The position numbers were made by a program, and so were the translations under genes. A DNA stretch of 64,000 nucleotides from Arthrobacter sp. NicSoilC5. Its GTDB lineage: Bacteria; Actinomycetota; Actinomycetes; Actinomycetales; Micrococcaceae. The stretch is taken from NCBI RefSeq assembly GCF_019977395.1, contig NZ_AP024660.1, forward strand, positions 682,001-746,000, written 5' to 3'. Positions 8,813 to 17,447 of the stretch are shown here, in pieces (positions within the stretch are counted from its first letter, which is position 1; every line of letters begins with the position of its first letter). The notes beneath the pieces were generated by a model. That model ran no database searches. It saw only the letters and a program-made list of their open reading frames with translations, and had not been told where the DNA came from.

Positions 8813-9660
8813 CCCGGCTGAGCATCGTCCACAGGACGGCCTACAAGTACAACAAGCGGGTAACGCTGTCCTACAACGAGGCACGGATGACCCCGCTGAC
8901 GGATTCACAGCAGGTGGTCCTGGAGTCCGTGGTGAAGGTCTCCCCGTCGCAGGCGGCAGTGAGCACCTACCGCGACTACTGGGGGACAAGGGTCACGGCC
9001 TTTGACATGCAGATGCCGCACGAAAACCTTGAGGTGGTCTCCAACATCACCGTCGAGGTGCACCGGGCGGAAAAGATCCCCGCGGAGGCAGACATCGTGG
9101 GCTGGGATGAACTGGCATCGCCGGAGACGCTTGATGCGTTCAGCGACTGGCTGCCGCAGTCCCGGCTGAGCGGTCCCGGCGACGAGGTCCTGGGCATCAT
9201 CCCCGGCGTCGTGGCAGGGAAGAATCCGCACGAGGCTGCCATGGCGGTCTTTGCCTGGATGCGCGGGGAGATGACCTACATGTCCGGGTCCACTGCCGTC
9301 ACCACCAACGCGGAGGAAGCCTGGGGCCAGCGCAAGGGGGTGTGCCAGGACCTGGCGCACCTGGCCATCGGTGCACTGCGCAGCTGCGGCATTCCGGCGC
9401 GCTATGTCTCCGGCTACCTGCACCCGCGCTCCAGCGCCGGAATCGGTGAGACCGTGGCCGGGCAGTCGCACGCGTGGCTTGAATGGTGGGACGGGGACTG
9501 GCGCAGCTGGGACCCCACCAACCACAAACCCGCCGGTGACTTCCATGTCACTGTGGCCAGGGGCCGCGACTACCGGGATGTGCCCCCGCTGAAGGGCATC
9601 CTGTCCGGCGGCGGCGGCTCCGCCCTGAAAGTCAGCGTGGAGATCACCCAGCTCGCCTGA
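8809..9660 (+). CDS. transglutaminase-like cysteine peptidase family protein
   Basis: A 283-residue protein with the bacterial transglutaminase N-terminal beta domain (LSIVHRTAYKYNKRVTLSYNEARM) followed by a papain-like transglutaminase core. The triad is complete: Cys179 in KGVCQDLAHLA, His221 in QSHAWLEW and Asp235 in WDPTNHKP. Such proteins may act as peptidases, amidases or cross-linkers. No signal peptide is visible, so it is probably cytoplasmic, like its operon partners. It overlaps the alpha-E gene by 4 nt and is the last gene before a terminator. Confidence 0.85.
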   Translation: MTRLSIVHRTAYKYNKRVTLSYNEARMTPLTDSQQVVLESVVKVSPSQAAVSTYRDYWGTRVTAFDMQMPHENLEVVSNITVEVHRAEKIPAEADIVGWDELASPETLDAFSDWLPQSRLSGPGDEVLGIIPGVVAGKNPHEAAMAVFAWMRGEMTYMSGSTAVTTNAEEAWGQRKGVCQDLAHLAIGALRSCGIPARYVSGYLHPRSSAGIGETVAGQSHAWLEWWDGDWRSWDPTNHKPAGDFHVTVARGRDYRDVPPLKGILSGGGGSALKVSVEITQLA

Positions 9661-9667
9661 CGCGCCA

Positions 9668-9696
9668 GGTTCCCCGGCCTCCGTGGCCGGGGAACC
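9668..9696. terminator. bidirectional hairpin terminator
   Basis: Perfect 12-bp stem GGTTCCCCGGCC with a 5-nt loop, 8 nt after the transglutaminase stop and 11 nt before the stop of the convergent PPOX gene. Confidence 0.75.
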
Positions 9697-9706
9697 CGCC
9701 GTCGGC

Positions 9707-10174
9707 CTATTCCTGGGACGCTTTGGCGGAGCCGCTGATCTGCGTCCACCACGTCATCGGATCGGTGACCTTGAAGCGGCGGCCCGTGACGCTGTCCGGG
9801 GTGATGCGCACGAACGCGTCCTTCCGTCCTGCCTGCCAGGGGAAGAGGTACAGCCGGGAAGTCTCCAGCACTTCCTCAGTGCTCTTGACCAGGGCAGCGG
9901 TGCCCTTGATGACCACGCTCCACGCCAGGCCCGTGCCAGGGTCCACGCCGTCCGCCTCCACCGCCACGGGGGCGTCGCCGGAGGCCGCCGACAGCTTGGT
10001 TCCCTGGCTGGTGCGGAAGACCAGCGTGCCGCCGTCCACGGTGAAGTTCACCGGGAAGATGTCCGGCCGGCCCTCTACGAGGACCGCCAGCCTGCCCACG
10101 GACACCGTCCGCAGCAACGCCCAGCATTCGTGGTGTTCGAGATTCTGCACTTGGGTGGATGACTCGTTGCTCAT
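9707..10174 (-). CDS. pyridoxamine 5'-phosphate oxidase-fold protein
   Basis: A 155-residue split-barrel flavin-binding protein. The segments LLRTVSVGRLAVLVEGRPDIFPVNF and VVIKGTAALV are typical of the PPOX/Rv1155-like group, which bind FMN or F420 and reduce varied substrates; the substrate is unknown. TATGCT (10086-strand position 10186-10181) ends 6 nt before the ATG, so the transcript is probably leaderless. It lies 18 nt downstream of the SDR gene on the same strand and may also be read through from it. Confidence 0.75.
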   Translation of the reverse strand: MSNESSTQVQNLEHHECWALLRTVSVGRLAVLVEGRPDIFPVNFTVDGGTLVFRTSQGTKLSAASGDAPVAVEADGVDPGTGLAWSVVIKGTAALVKSTEEVLETSRLYLFPWQAGRKDAFVRITPDSVTGRRFKVTDPMTWWTQISGSAKASQE

Positions 10175-10192
10175 GCCGTGAGCATACCCGCA

Positions 10193-11644
10193 TCACCAGG
10201 GGCTGGGCTTGTAATCCTTCAGGAAGACGCCATACTGGTCCTCGCCCTTTTCACCCATGACGATCGGATCGTAGACCCGCGCCGCACCGTCCACCAGGTC
10301 GAGGGGCGCGTGGAAGCCTTCCTCCATGAGCCGGACCTTGGTGAAGTGCGGGCGCTCGTCCGTGATCCAGCCGGTATCCACCGCCGTCATCAGGATGCCG
10401 TCCGCGTCCAGCATCTCCTGGGCGCTGGTGCGGGTCATCATGTTCAGCGCCGCCTTGGCCATATTGGTGTGCGGGTGGCCGGGGCCTTTGTAGGCGCGGG
10501 AGAACTGTCCCTCCATGGCGGAGACGTTCACGATGTACTTGCGCCTCGCCGTGGACCGCTTCATGGCGCCCCGGAGCCGGCTGACCAGCAGGAAGGGGGC
10601 GGTGACGTTGCAGAGCTGCACCTCGAGCATCTCCAGGGGATCCACTTCGTCCAGCACCTGCGTCCAGCTGTTGATCGTGGCAAGGTCCGGGACCAGGCCA
10701 CCCGCGTCAATCGCGGTTCCGGAGGCGATACGTTCGAGTGACGCAGACCCGGTGGACAGCGCCAGAGAGGTGATCGCGTCGCCGGCCAGGACCGGGTGTT
10801 CGGTGACGCTGCCGGCAAGGGCCAAGGGGTGCTTGTCATGGGCGTGGCCGAACGTCAGGAGCTCAGGGCCGCCGTTGGCCTGCTCCAGGGCCGCCGGAAG
10901 CGGCTCGTCCTCTGCGTCCACCAGCGGCTTGTAGGCGTTGCCGGAGCGGCGCACGGTCTGGGCCGCGTTGTTGATGATGATGTCCAGCGGGCCGGCCTGG
11001 TCGAGTGAGTCAGTCAAGGCCATGACCTGGGCGGGATCACGCAGGTCGATCCCCACGATGCGGAGCCGGTGCAGCCAGTCCCCGCTGTCTTCCATCGCCG
11101 CGAAGCGCCGGGCAGCGTCCTTGGGGAAGCGGGTGGTGATGGTGGTGTGGGCTCCGTCGCGCAGCAGCCGGAGTGCGATGTACATCCCGATCTTGGCCCG
11201 CCCTCCGGTCAGCAGGGCCCGGCGGCCGGTGAGGTCGGTCCGGGCGTCACGCTTGCTGTGGCTGAAGGCCGCGCATTCCGGGCACAGCTGGTGATAGAAG
11301 GCATCCACCTGGGTGTAGTGCTGCTTGCAGATGTAGCAGGGGCGGGACCGGAGGAGGTGTCCGGCGATCTTTCCGGTGGCGGATGGTGCCAGCTTGTTGC
11401 CGCGGGTCTCGTCATCGATCCGGTCCGGGGCGGCGGTGGCGGTCTGGGCAATCACTGCGCGGTCAGCCTCGGCGATGGAATCACGCTTCGTGACCCTGCG
11501 GTGGCGCTTGACGGCCTTGAACATCTTTCCCGTGGCGCGGCGCACCGCGACATAGTCCGGGTGCTCCTCGTCGTAGGCATGGATGGTGTTCAGGACCTTG
11601 AGGCAGGCCTGGATGTCCTCAGGGGTCAGATCGGGGGAGCTCAT
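10193..11644 (-). CDS. zinc-ribbon plus degenerate SDR oxidoreductase
   Basis: A 483-residue protein. Residues 1-120 are helical and basic and end in a four-cysteine zinc ribbon (CYIC, 14 residues, CPEC). A Rossmann-fold short-chain dehydrogenase domain follows. Its cofactor motif is unusual (TGGRAKIG instead of TGxxxGIG). The NNA motif (IIINNAAQ), the structural Asn (CNVTAPF) and the catalytic Ser (NVSAMEG) are present. At the YxxxK site the Tyr is Thr (HTNMAK), with an insertion before it. TAAAAT ends 7 nt before the ATG, so it is likely leaderless. Related multidomain SDRs occur in actinobacteria and fungi; the substrate is unknown. Confidence 0.75.
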   Translation of the reverse strand: MSSPDLTPEDIQACLKVLNTIHAYDEEHPDYVAVRRATGKMFKAVKRHRRVTKRDSIAEADRAVIAQTATAAPDRIDDETRGNKLAPSATGKIAGHLLRSRPCYICKQHYTQVDAFYHQLCPECAAFSHSKRDARTDLTGRRALLTGGRAKIGMYIALRLLRDGAHTTITTRFPKDAARRFAAMEDSGDWLHRLRIVGIDLRDPAQVMALTDSLDQAGPLDIIINNAAQTVRRSGNAYKPLVDAEDEPLPAALEQANGGPELLTFGHAHDKHPLALAGSVTEHPVLAGDAITSLALSTGSASLERIASGTAIDAGGLVPDLATINSWTQVLDEVDPLEMLEVQLCNVTAPFLLVSRLRGAMKRSTARRKYIVNVSAMEGQFSRAYKGPGHPHTNMAKAALNMMTRTSAQEMLDADGILMTAVDTGWITDERPHFTKVRLMEEGFHAPLDLVDGAARVYDPIVMGEKGEDQYGVFLKDYKPSPW

Positions 11645-11666
11645 TGGGAAAATTTTACAGCGTACG

Positions 11667-11706
11667 CCGCAGGCCGCGGCACCATGGGTGGCGCCCCGGC
11701 CTGCGG
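11667..11706 (-). terminator. terminator downstream of glgC
   Basis: 10-bp perfect outer stem (CCGCAGGCCG and its complement) with an internal GGCACC/GGTGGCGCC pairing. It lies 28 nt past the glgC stop and is followed on the minus strand by an A/T-rich run (TAAAATTTT), which also serves as the -10 region of the SDR gene. Confidence 0.7.
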
Positions 11707-11733
11707 GTGGTGTGGGGTATGGCTACCTGCGGA

Positions 11734-13143
11734 TCACCGCAGCCGGGCGGCCGGTGCGGCCTCAGCCGCGGCGGCGGCATGCGTGCCGGCCACCTTGTCC
11801 GCAGCCTCGCGGACGCCGGCGTACTGCTCCGCAGCGGCCTTGATGGCGTTCGGCAGGACGCTCAGGTGGCTGGCGGCGAGCTTGCGTTCCTCCTCGCCCG
11901 GTTCCGGGACTTCCTGGCCCTTGGCCAGGACGGTGATGCCGGACTCGGTGACCTTGAACCCGCGCGCCCTGTCCAGGTCAGGGTCCAGGCCGATGGCCGC
12001 ACCGGCAGGGACCTTGACGTTCTTGTCCAGGATGGCGCGGTTGATGACTGCCCCTTCACCCACCTGCACTTTGTCCATCAGGACAGAATCGATGACCCGG
12101 GCGCTGGTTGCGACGTAGACGTCGTTGGACAGTACTGAGCCCTCCACCACGCCACCGGAAATCACTACGCCGTTGGCCACGATGGAGTCCAGCGCCGTGC
12201 CGACGGTATTGTTCTTGCCCCGGACGAACTTGGCCGGCGGGGAAATGCTCTGCCGGGTGTAGATGGGCCACTCGGAGTTGTAGAGGTTGAAGACCGGCAG
12301 CGGGGAGATGAGGTCCATGTGGGCGTCATAGAAGGAGTCGATGGTGCCCACGTCGCGCCAGTAGGTGCGGTCCCGCTCGGTGGAGCCCGGGATGTCGTTG
12401 AGCGTGAAGTCGTAGACGCCGGCCTCGCCCCTGTTGACGAAGTAGGGGATGATGTCCCCGCCCATGTCGTGCTTGGTGTCCAGGCGTTCGGCGTCCACGT
12501 GCAGCGCGGCCACCAGAGCGTCGGCGTCGAACACGTAGTTGCCCATGGAAGCCAGGAACTGGGAGGGGTCGGCAGCGAGCCCGGGCGTGCTGGAGGGCTT
12601 CTCCACGAACGCGGCGATCTTCTGGGAGTCGTTCTGGTCCACTTCGATCACGCCGAACTGGTCGGCCATGTGCAGCGGCTGCCGGACGGCCGCCACGGTG
12701 GCCTTGGCGCCGCTCCGGACGTGCTGGTCCACCATCTGGGCGAAGTCCATGCGGTACACGTGGTCCGCGCCCACCACGACGACGATGTCCGGGTTGGCGT
12801 CATGGATCAGGTTCAGGGACTGGTAGATGGCGTTGGCGCTGCCCAGGAACCAGCTCTTGCCGACGCGCTGCTGTGCGGGGACGGAGGCGACGTAGTTGCC
12901 GAGCTGGGTGGACATCCGCCATGCTTCGGAAATATGCCGGTCGAGGCTATGGGATTTGTATTGGGTGAGGACCACAATCTGCAGGTAACGCGAATTCACC
13001 AGGTTGGAAATCGCAAAATCGATCAGGCGGTAACTGCCGGCGAAGGGCACGGCGGGCTTGGCCCGGTCTGCCGTCAGTGGCATCAGTCTGTTTCCCTCGC
13101 CACCTGCGAGGACAATGGCCAGGACTTTTTTGGTCAACGGCAT
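11734..13143 (-). CDS. glgC: glucose-1-phosphate adenylyltransferase
   Basis: A 469-residue ADP-glucose pyrophosphorylase, which makes ADP-glucose from ATP and glucose-1-phosphate for glycogen or alpha-glucan synthesis. The nucleotidyltransferase signature [18 protein letters not shown] is followed by [20 protein letters not shown], and the C-terminal half has the left-handed beta-helix repeats used for allostery. A poorly conserved Ala-rich tail ([13 protein letters not shown]) extends the C-terminus. The ATG at 13143 has an AGGAG ribosome site. It is divergent from glgA with about 100 nt between them, the arrangement also seen in mycobacteria. Confidence 0.97.
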   Translation of the reverse strand: MPLTKKVLAIVLAGGEGNRLMPLTADRAKPAVPFAGSYRLIDFAISNLVNSRYLQIVVLTQYKSHSLDRHISEAWRMSTQLGNYVASVPAQQRVGKSWFLGSANAIYQSLNLIHDANPDIVVVVGADHVYRMDFAQMVDQHVRSGAKATVAAVRQPLHMADQFGVIEVDQNDSQKIAAFVEKPSSTPGLAADPSQFLASMGNYVFDADALVAALHVDAERLDTKHDMGGDIIPYFVNRGEAGVYDFTLNDIPGSTERDRTYWRDVGTIDSFYDAHMDLISPLPVFNLYNSEWPIYTRQSISPPAKFVRGKNNTVGTALDSIVANGVVISGGVVEGSVLSNDVYVATSARVIDSVLMDKVQVGEGAVINRAILDKNVKVPAGAAIGLDPDLDRARGFKVTESGITVLAKGQEVPEPGEEERKLAASHLSVLPNAIKAAAEQYAGVREAADKVAGTHAAAAAEAAPAARLR

Positions 13144-13245
13144 AATGGTCGCTCCTGTACGCCTTCGTAACTCCCCAAGACAGTCCGGTAGGCCCGGACT
13201 CCTTCACACTAGAACAGTTATCCGTGAACGACTACCTTGGGTCTT

Positions 13246-14451
13246 GTGCGAATAGACATTGTGACTAAAGAGTTCCCGCCGGAGATCTACGGTGGCGCCG
13301 GGGTGCATGTAGCCGAATTGAGCAGGGTGCTTAGTAAGCATGTTGACCTGCAGGTTCGCGCTTTCGGTGCTCCCCGCGATGCTGACTACCACGGAGCAAC
13401 CGTGACCTCCTACCAGATTCCCGAGGATCTGGGCGGGGCCAATGCCGCGGTGCAGACCCTGGGTGTGGACCTGCGCATTGTGCCGGATGTCCAGGGCGCC
13501 GACCTGGTCCATTCGCATACCTGGTACGCCAACATGGCCGGCCACCTGGCCTCCCTGCTGCACGGAATTCCGCACGTTCTCAGTGCCCACAGCCTCGAGC
13601 CGCTGCGGCCCTGGAAGGCCGAGCAGCTGGGCGGCGGCTACGCCCTCTCCTCCTGGGTGGAGAAGACGGCCTACGAGGCCGCGGCGGCGATCATCGCCGT
13701 GTCCGAGGGCATGCGCCAGGACATCCTGCGCAGCTACCCCAACGTTGACCCGGACAAGGTCCGCGTGGTCCACAACGGCATCGACGTGGAGCTGTGGCAG
13801 CGTGATGAAAACGACGACGCCGTCCGCGCCCTGGGCATCGACCCCGCCAAACCGAGCGTCGTCTTTGTGGGAAGAAACACACGCCAAAAGGGCGTTCCCT
13901 ACCTCCTGCGGGCGGCAGCGAAACTTCCGGCTGACGTCCAGCTGGTCCTGTGCCTGGGCGCTGCGGACACCCCGGAACTGGCGGCCGAAACCGCCGCGCT
14001 CATCGAGGAACTGCAGAAGCAGCGCACGGGCGTAGTGCTGATTGAACGGATGCTGCCGCGCCACGAACTGATCCAGGTCCTCAGCCACGCCACGGCCTTC
14101 GCCTGCCCGTCCATCTATGAGCCGCTTGGCATCGTCAACCTGGAAGCCATGGCCTGCGGCGCCGCGGTGGTGGCCAGCGCCACCGGCGGGATCCCCGAGG
14201 TGGTCCAGCACGGTGAAACCGGCCTGCTGGTGAATCTGGAACAGGTCACCGATGGCACCGGGACGCCCCTGGACCCGGAGAAGTTTGTCGCGGAGTTCGC
14301 AGCCGCCCTGACCGAAGTGGTGTCCGATCCCGCACGTGCCCGGGCCATGGGGAAGGCAGGCCGCGAGCGCGCCGAAAAGCACTTCTCGTGGGAATCAATC
14401 ACGGAAACCACCCTTGAGGTGTACCGCTCGGTGCTGCCTGCCGGAGCCTGA
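13246..14451 (+). CDS. glgA: glycogen synthase / alpha-1,4-glucosyltransferase (GT4)
   Basis: A 401-residue GT-B glycosyltransferase of the actinobacterial GlgA/GlgM family. It begins RIDIVTKEFPPEIYGGAGVHVAEL, carries HSHTWYANMAGHLA in the acceptor domain and ends with the donor-site motif PSIYEPLGIVNLEAMACGAAVVAS. In mycobacteria GlgM makes maltose-1-phosphate from ADP-glucose, so the real product could be M1P rather than glycogen. I chose GTG 13246: the family begins with this segment, and TACCTT (13233-13238) ends 7 nt upstream, consistent with a leaderless mRNA. A TTG at 13237 is the upstream alternative. Confidence 0.93.
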   Translation: MRIDIVTKEFPPEIYGGAGVHVAELSRVLSKHVDLQVRAFGAPRDADYHGATVTSYQIPEDLGGANAAVQTLGVDLRIVPDVQGADLVHSHTWYANMAGHLASLLHGIPHVLSAHSLEPLRPWKAEQLGGGYALSSWVEKTAYEAAAAIIAVSEGMRQDILRSYPNVDPDKVRVVHNGIDVELWQRDENDDAVRALGIDPAKPSVVFVGRNTRQKGVPYLLRAAAKLPADVQLVLCLGAADTPELAAETAALIEELQKQRTGVVLIERMLPRHELIQVLSHATAFACPSIYEPLGIVNLEAMACGAAVVASATGGIPEVVQHGETGLLVNLEQVTDGTGTPLDPEKFVAEFAAALTEVVSDPARARAMGKAGRERAEKHFSWESITETTLEVYRSVLPAGA

Positions 14452-14464
14452 GCGTCCCGGCAGT

Positions 14465-14519
14465 ACAAACCACAACGGCGCCGCTCCCTTTGGCAGGGGG
14501 CGGCGCCGTCGTTGTTTGT
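14465..14519. terminator. bidirectional terminator between glgA and acyl-CoA oxidase
   Basis: 20-nt arms (14465-14484 and 14500-14519) that match at 18 of 20 positions, with extra CCC/GGG pairing in the loop. It starts 14 nt after the glgA stop and lies 26 nt from the convergent stop. The A/T-rich outer ends give a U-rich tail in both directions. Confidence 0.8.
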
Positions 14520-14544
14520 GCCCGGTTCCGGGTGTCCGCCCGGG

Positions 14545-16656
14545 TCAGGCCTTCCGGCCCGCGGCCCTGGCAATCAGGACCTTCTCGTCAACCGGTTCCT
14601 GCCCGCTGGCGCGCTCAGCGCGGAAGTGCGCACGCGCCTCGTCCTGGCGGCTCTTTTCGGCGCCCGTGGCGATGGCCGCCCGGACGTGCTCGTCGCCGTA
14701 CCCGAAGGCCTCCACGAGGTCCAGGGCGTGCGGGCGGATCTTCTCCAGCAACCTGTTGATGTAGCCGCCAACTGTGCGGGCCCGCTGCATGGAGAGGCGG
14801 CCGTTCATGAGGTACCACGACAGGTTCTTCTCAATCAGGGACAGGCCGAAGAGGTCACGCAGCCAGGTAAGGACCGTCCTGGTTTCCGCATCTTCCACCT
14901 CGCGGAGGGCGTCCGTGAACGCCTCCCACTGCAGCAGTTCAGCGTGCGCCTGGGCGGCGTCGATGAGTTCATTCTGGTGTCGGTTGAACAGGGCCGCGCC
15001 TTTGTCCTGCGACAGACGCTTGCTGCCCTTCAAAGCAGCACCGGCCTCAGCCACCATGGTCTGGACCCGGTCCGTGAGCAGGGCGCGCTGGCCTTCCTCG
15101 TCGCGGAGGGCGATTGCAGCCTTCTGGACCGACCCCGTGTCAGCCATGAACTGGGCCACCTGGCGCAGGCCGGTGCGGTGCACAGCGGCGCCCGCGGCCT
15201 GGTTCACCACATAACGGGCCAGCACTCCGAAGTCCACGTTACGGAACTCCTTGGCGTAGTCGGCCAGCAGGCGCTTGGCCACCAACTGGAGCAGCACGGT
15301 GTTGTCTCCCTCGAAGGTGACGTAAACGTCGAGGTCGGCGCGCAACGAGGCGAACCGGTTTTCGATCAGGAAGCCGGCACCGCCGCAGGCTTCACGGCAT
15401 TCCTGCAGGGTGTCCAGGGCGTGCCAGGTACTGAGGGGCTTCAGCGCTGCGGCCAGGGTTTCCAGGTCCTGGCGGTCTGCGTCAGTGTCGTGGGCGCCGG
15501 AGAAGACGTCGTCGAACTTCTGCAGCAGCTGCTCGTGCGCAAAGCTGGCCGCGTAGGTGGCGGCCAGGCGGGTGAACAGGCGCCGCTGGTGCCGCTGGTA
15601 GTCGAGCAGGACTTCTTCCTCGGTGTGCGAGGACGCGTTGAACTGGCGGCGTTCGGTGGCGTACTGGATGGCGGCTTTCAGTGCCACCTTGGAGGCGGCC
15701 ACGGCTGCGCCGTCCAGTGACACGCGGCCCTGGACCAGGGTGCCCAGCATCGTGAAAAAGCGCCGGCCGGGGCTGGCGATGGGCGATGTGTAGGTTCCGT
15801 CTGCGTCGACGTTGCCGTACCGGTTCAGGAGGTTGGTCCGGGGGACGCGGACGTTGTCGAAGTGCAGCCGGCCGTTGTCGATGCCGTTCAGGCCGCCCTT
15901 GACGCCGTCGTCCTCCCCGCCGATGCCGGGCAGGAACTCCTTGGTCTCCGGATCACGCAGGTCCACGTAGAAGGCGTGGACGCCGTGGTTGACACCGCGG
16001 GTGACCAGCTGGGCGAAGACAACGGCGCCGAGTCCGTCATTGGCCGCGTTGCCGATGTAGTCCTTCCAGGCGGCGCGGAACGGGGTGTGGATGATGAACT
16101 CTTCGGAGGCGGGCTCGTAGGTTGCAGTGGTGGCAATGCTTGCCACATCGGAGCCGTGGCCGGTCTCGGTCATGGCGAAGCAGCCGGGGATTTCCAGGCT
16201 CATGATTCCGGGCAGCCACTTGGTGTGGTGTTCTGCGGTCCCCAGGTGCATCACGGCGGATCCGAAAAGTCCCCACTGGACCCCCGCCTTGATCTGCAGG
16301 GACGGGTCTGCCACCACCAGCTCCTCGAAGCCGGCGATGTTGCCGCCGTGGTCGTCGGAGCCGCCGAGCTCCGACGGGAAGGCGCGGTGCACGGCTTCAT
16401 TGTCCACGAGGTACTTGAGTTGGCCGAAGACGCGGGCACGGTGTTCGGTGTGCGTCAGGCCTTCGATCTTGTGCAGTTCGGGCCTGGCGGCCAGATCCCG
16501 TGCCTGCAGCCGGACATCGGCCCACTTGCCCAGGAGTTGCCGGCCCAATGCCTCGACGTCGACGGCGGGCTCGGGGCTTTCGTCCAGGGGCTTGGCTGCA
16601 GGGGTTGCGGCGGGGCGGAGACCCTTGCGCGCGGGGCGGTCCACTACGTCAGTCAT
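14545..16656 (-). CDS. acyl-CoA oxidase/dehydrogenase family flavoprotein
   Basis: A 703-residue enzyme for the first, alpha-beta dehydrogenation step of fatty acyl-CoA. The FAD/acyl-CoA signature is CFAMTETGHGSDVASIATTATY, and the C-terminal four-helix domains resemble peroxisomal acyl-CoA oxidases (about 700 residues, longer than ordinary 380-600-residue dehydrogenases). Its start is 1 nt beyond the stop of the TetR gene, so the two are cotranscribed and probably coupled. Divergent thiolase, FabG4-like and HtdX-like genes supply other steps. Whether it passes electrons to O2 or to ETF cannot be told from sequence. Confidence 0.88.
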   Translation of the reverse strand: MTDVVDRPARKGLRPAATPAAKPLDESPEPAVDVEALGRQLLGKWADVRLQARDLAARPELHKIEGLTHTEHRARVFGQLKYLVDNEAVHRAFPSELGGSDDHGGNIAGFEELVVADPSLQIKAGVQWGLFGSAVMHLGTAEHHTKWLPGIMSLEIPGCFAMTETGHGSDVASIATTATYEPASEEFIIHTPFRAAWKDYIGNAANDGLGAVVFAQLVTRGVNHGVHAFYVDLRDPETKEFLPGIGGEDDGVKGGLNGIDNGRLHFDNVRVPRTNLLNRYGNVDADGTYTSPIASPGRRFFTMLGTLVQGRVSLDGAAVAASKVALKAAIQYATERRQFNASSHTEEEVLLDYQRHQRRLFTRLAATYAASFAHEQLLQKFDDVFSGAHDTDADRQDLETLAAALKPLSTWHALDTLQECREACGGAGFLIENRFASLRADLDVYVTFEGDNTVLLQLVAKRLLADYAKEFRNVDFGVLARYVVNQAAGAAVHRTGLRQVAQFMADTGSVQKAAIALRDEEGQRALLTDRVQTMVAEAGAALKGSKRLSQDKGAALFNRHQNELIDAAQAHAELLQWEAFTDALREVEDAETRTVLTWLRDLFGLSLIEKNLSWYLMNGRLSMQRARTVGGYINRLLEKIRPHALDLVEAFGYGDEHVRAAIATGAEKSRQDEARAHFRAERASGQEPVDEKVLIARAAGRKA

Positions 16657-16657
16657 G

Positions 16658-17386
16658 TCACAGTCCTTCTTTGGCGGATAACTTGGTGGTCGGTGAAGCG
16701 GGGGTGAGTTCGGGGACGATGCCCACGCACAGCCATGCGGTGATCTGGCGGGCCATGGTCTCCTGGTCTGGTTTGGCAGGGGAGTCCGGGGTGCTTAGCC
16801 ATTGTTCGCCGGCATTCCGGACCAGGCCGATTGCCGCCTTTGGCCAATAGCCGATGACGGTTTCCCTGACATCGCCGAGGTGTGACCGCATGGGGGTGGC
16901 GATCATGTCCGCGATGGCGTCGAAAAAGGGGCCCAGCGGTCCGCCGGGCGCAGCAGGGTGCGCGGGGGCGGCGGTATCACCTGGCGCGTAGCTGGTGACA
17001 AAGGTGTAGACGTTGGGGCTGGTATCGGCCATCTGGAGGTAGGCCGAAACCATGGCGAGCAGGCCCTCCCGGGGCGTGAGGGCGCTTTGGGCGGCCTCCT
17101 GGATGCGGTGCTGCATCTGGCTGAGCACCACCTCACCCACCGCCTGCTGCAGCCCTGCCTTGTCCCCGAAGTAACGGTAGAAGACCGACTTCGACGTTCC
17201 GGCCGCTGTGGCGATGTCCTCCATGGAAGCGTCGCTGCCCAGGACGTGCACCGCGCGGCGGGCCTGCTTGATAAGTTCCCTGCGCCGTTCCTCCCGGTGG
17301 CTCTGCCAGCGGGATGAACGCCCGTCGGAGCTCGCCGGCGTGGGCAGTTCGATGGTCAGGGGGGAGTGCGTGTCCTGAAGGTTCAC
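16658..17386 (-). CDS. TetR-family transcriptional regulator of the lipid module
   Basis: A 242-residue protein with a TetR helix-turn-helix (MEDIATAAGTSKSVFYRYFGDKAGLQQAVGE region, about residues 55-85) and a ligand domain. The open frame runs upstream to 17839, but GTG 17386 is the likely start. It sits beside a perfect palindrome, TACGCT ends 7 nt upstream (leaderless), and the upstream frame crosses the operator and the divergent gene. It is the first gene of an operon with the acyl-CoA oxidase. By position it should repress itself and the divergent thiolase operon; an acyl-CoA ligand is inferred from the neighbours. Confidence 0.88.
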   Translation of the reverse strand: MNLQDTHSPLTIELPTPASSDGRSSRWQSHREERRRELIKQARRAVHVLGSDASMEDIATAAGTSKSVFYRYFGDKAGLQQAVGEVVLSQMQHRIQEAAQSALTPREGLLAMVSAYLQMADTSPNVYTFVTSYAPGDTAAPAHPAAPGGPLGPFFDAIADMIATPMRSHLGDVRETVIGYWPKAAIGLVRNAGEQWLSTPDSPAKPDQETMARQITAWLCVGIVPELTPASPTTKLSAKEGL

Positions 17387-17417
17387 GATACCCAGCGTAT
17401 CAGGTACGCTGGGTATC
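17387..17417. promoter_or_regulatory. perfect palindromic operator with divergent -10 elements
   Basis: GATACCCAGCGTA, 5-nt spacer, TACGCTGGGTATC: perfect 13-bp arms between the TetR gene and the thiolase gene. Each arm contains TACGCT, a plausible -10 hexamer. The minus-strand copy ends 7 nt before the TetR GTG; the plus-strand copy (17405-17410) would start the thiolase mRNA about 30 nt before its ATG. A bound dimer would cover both promoters. Confidence 0.85.
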
Positions 17418-17447
17418 GGTAACCACTTGTGACCAGAGGAGCCCTCC

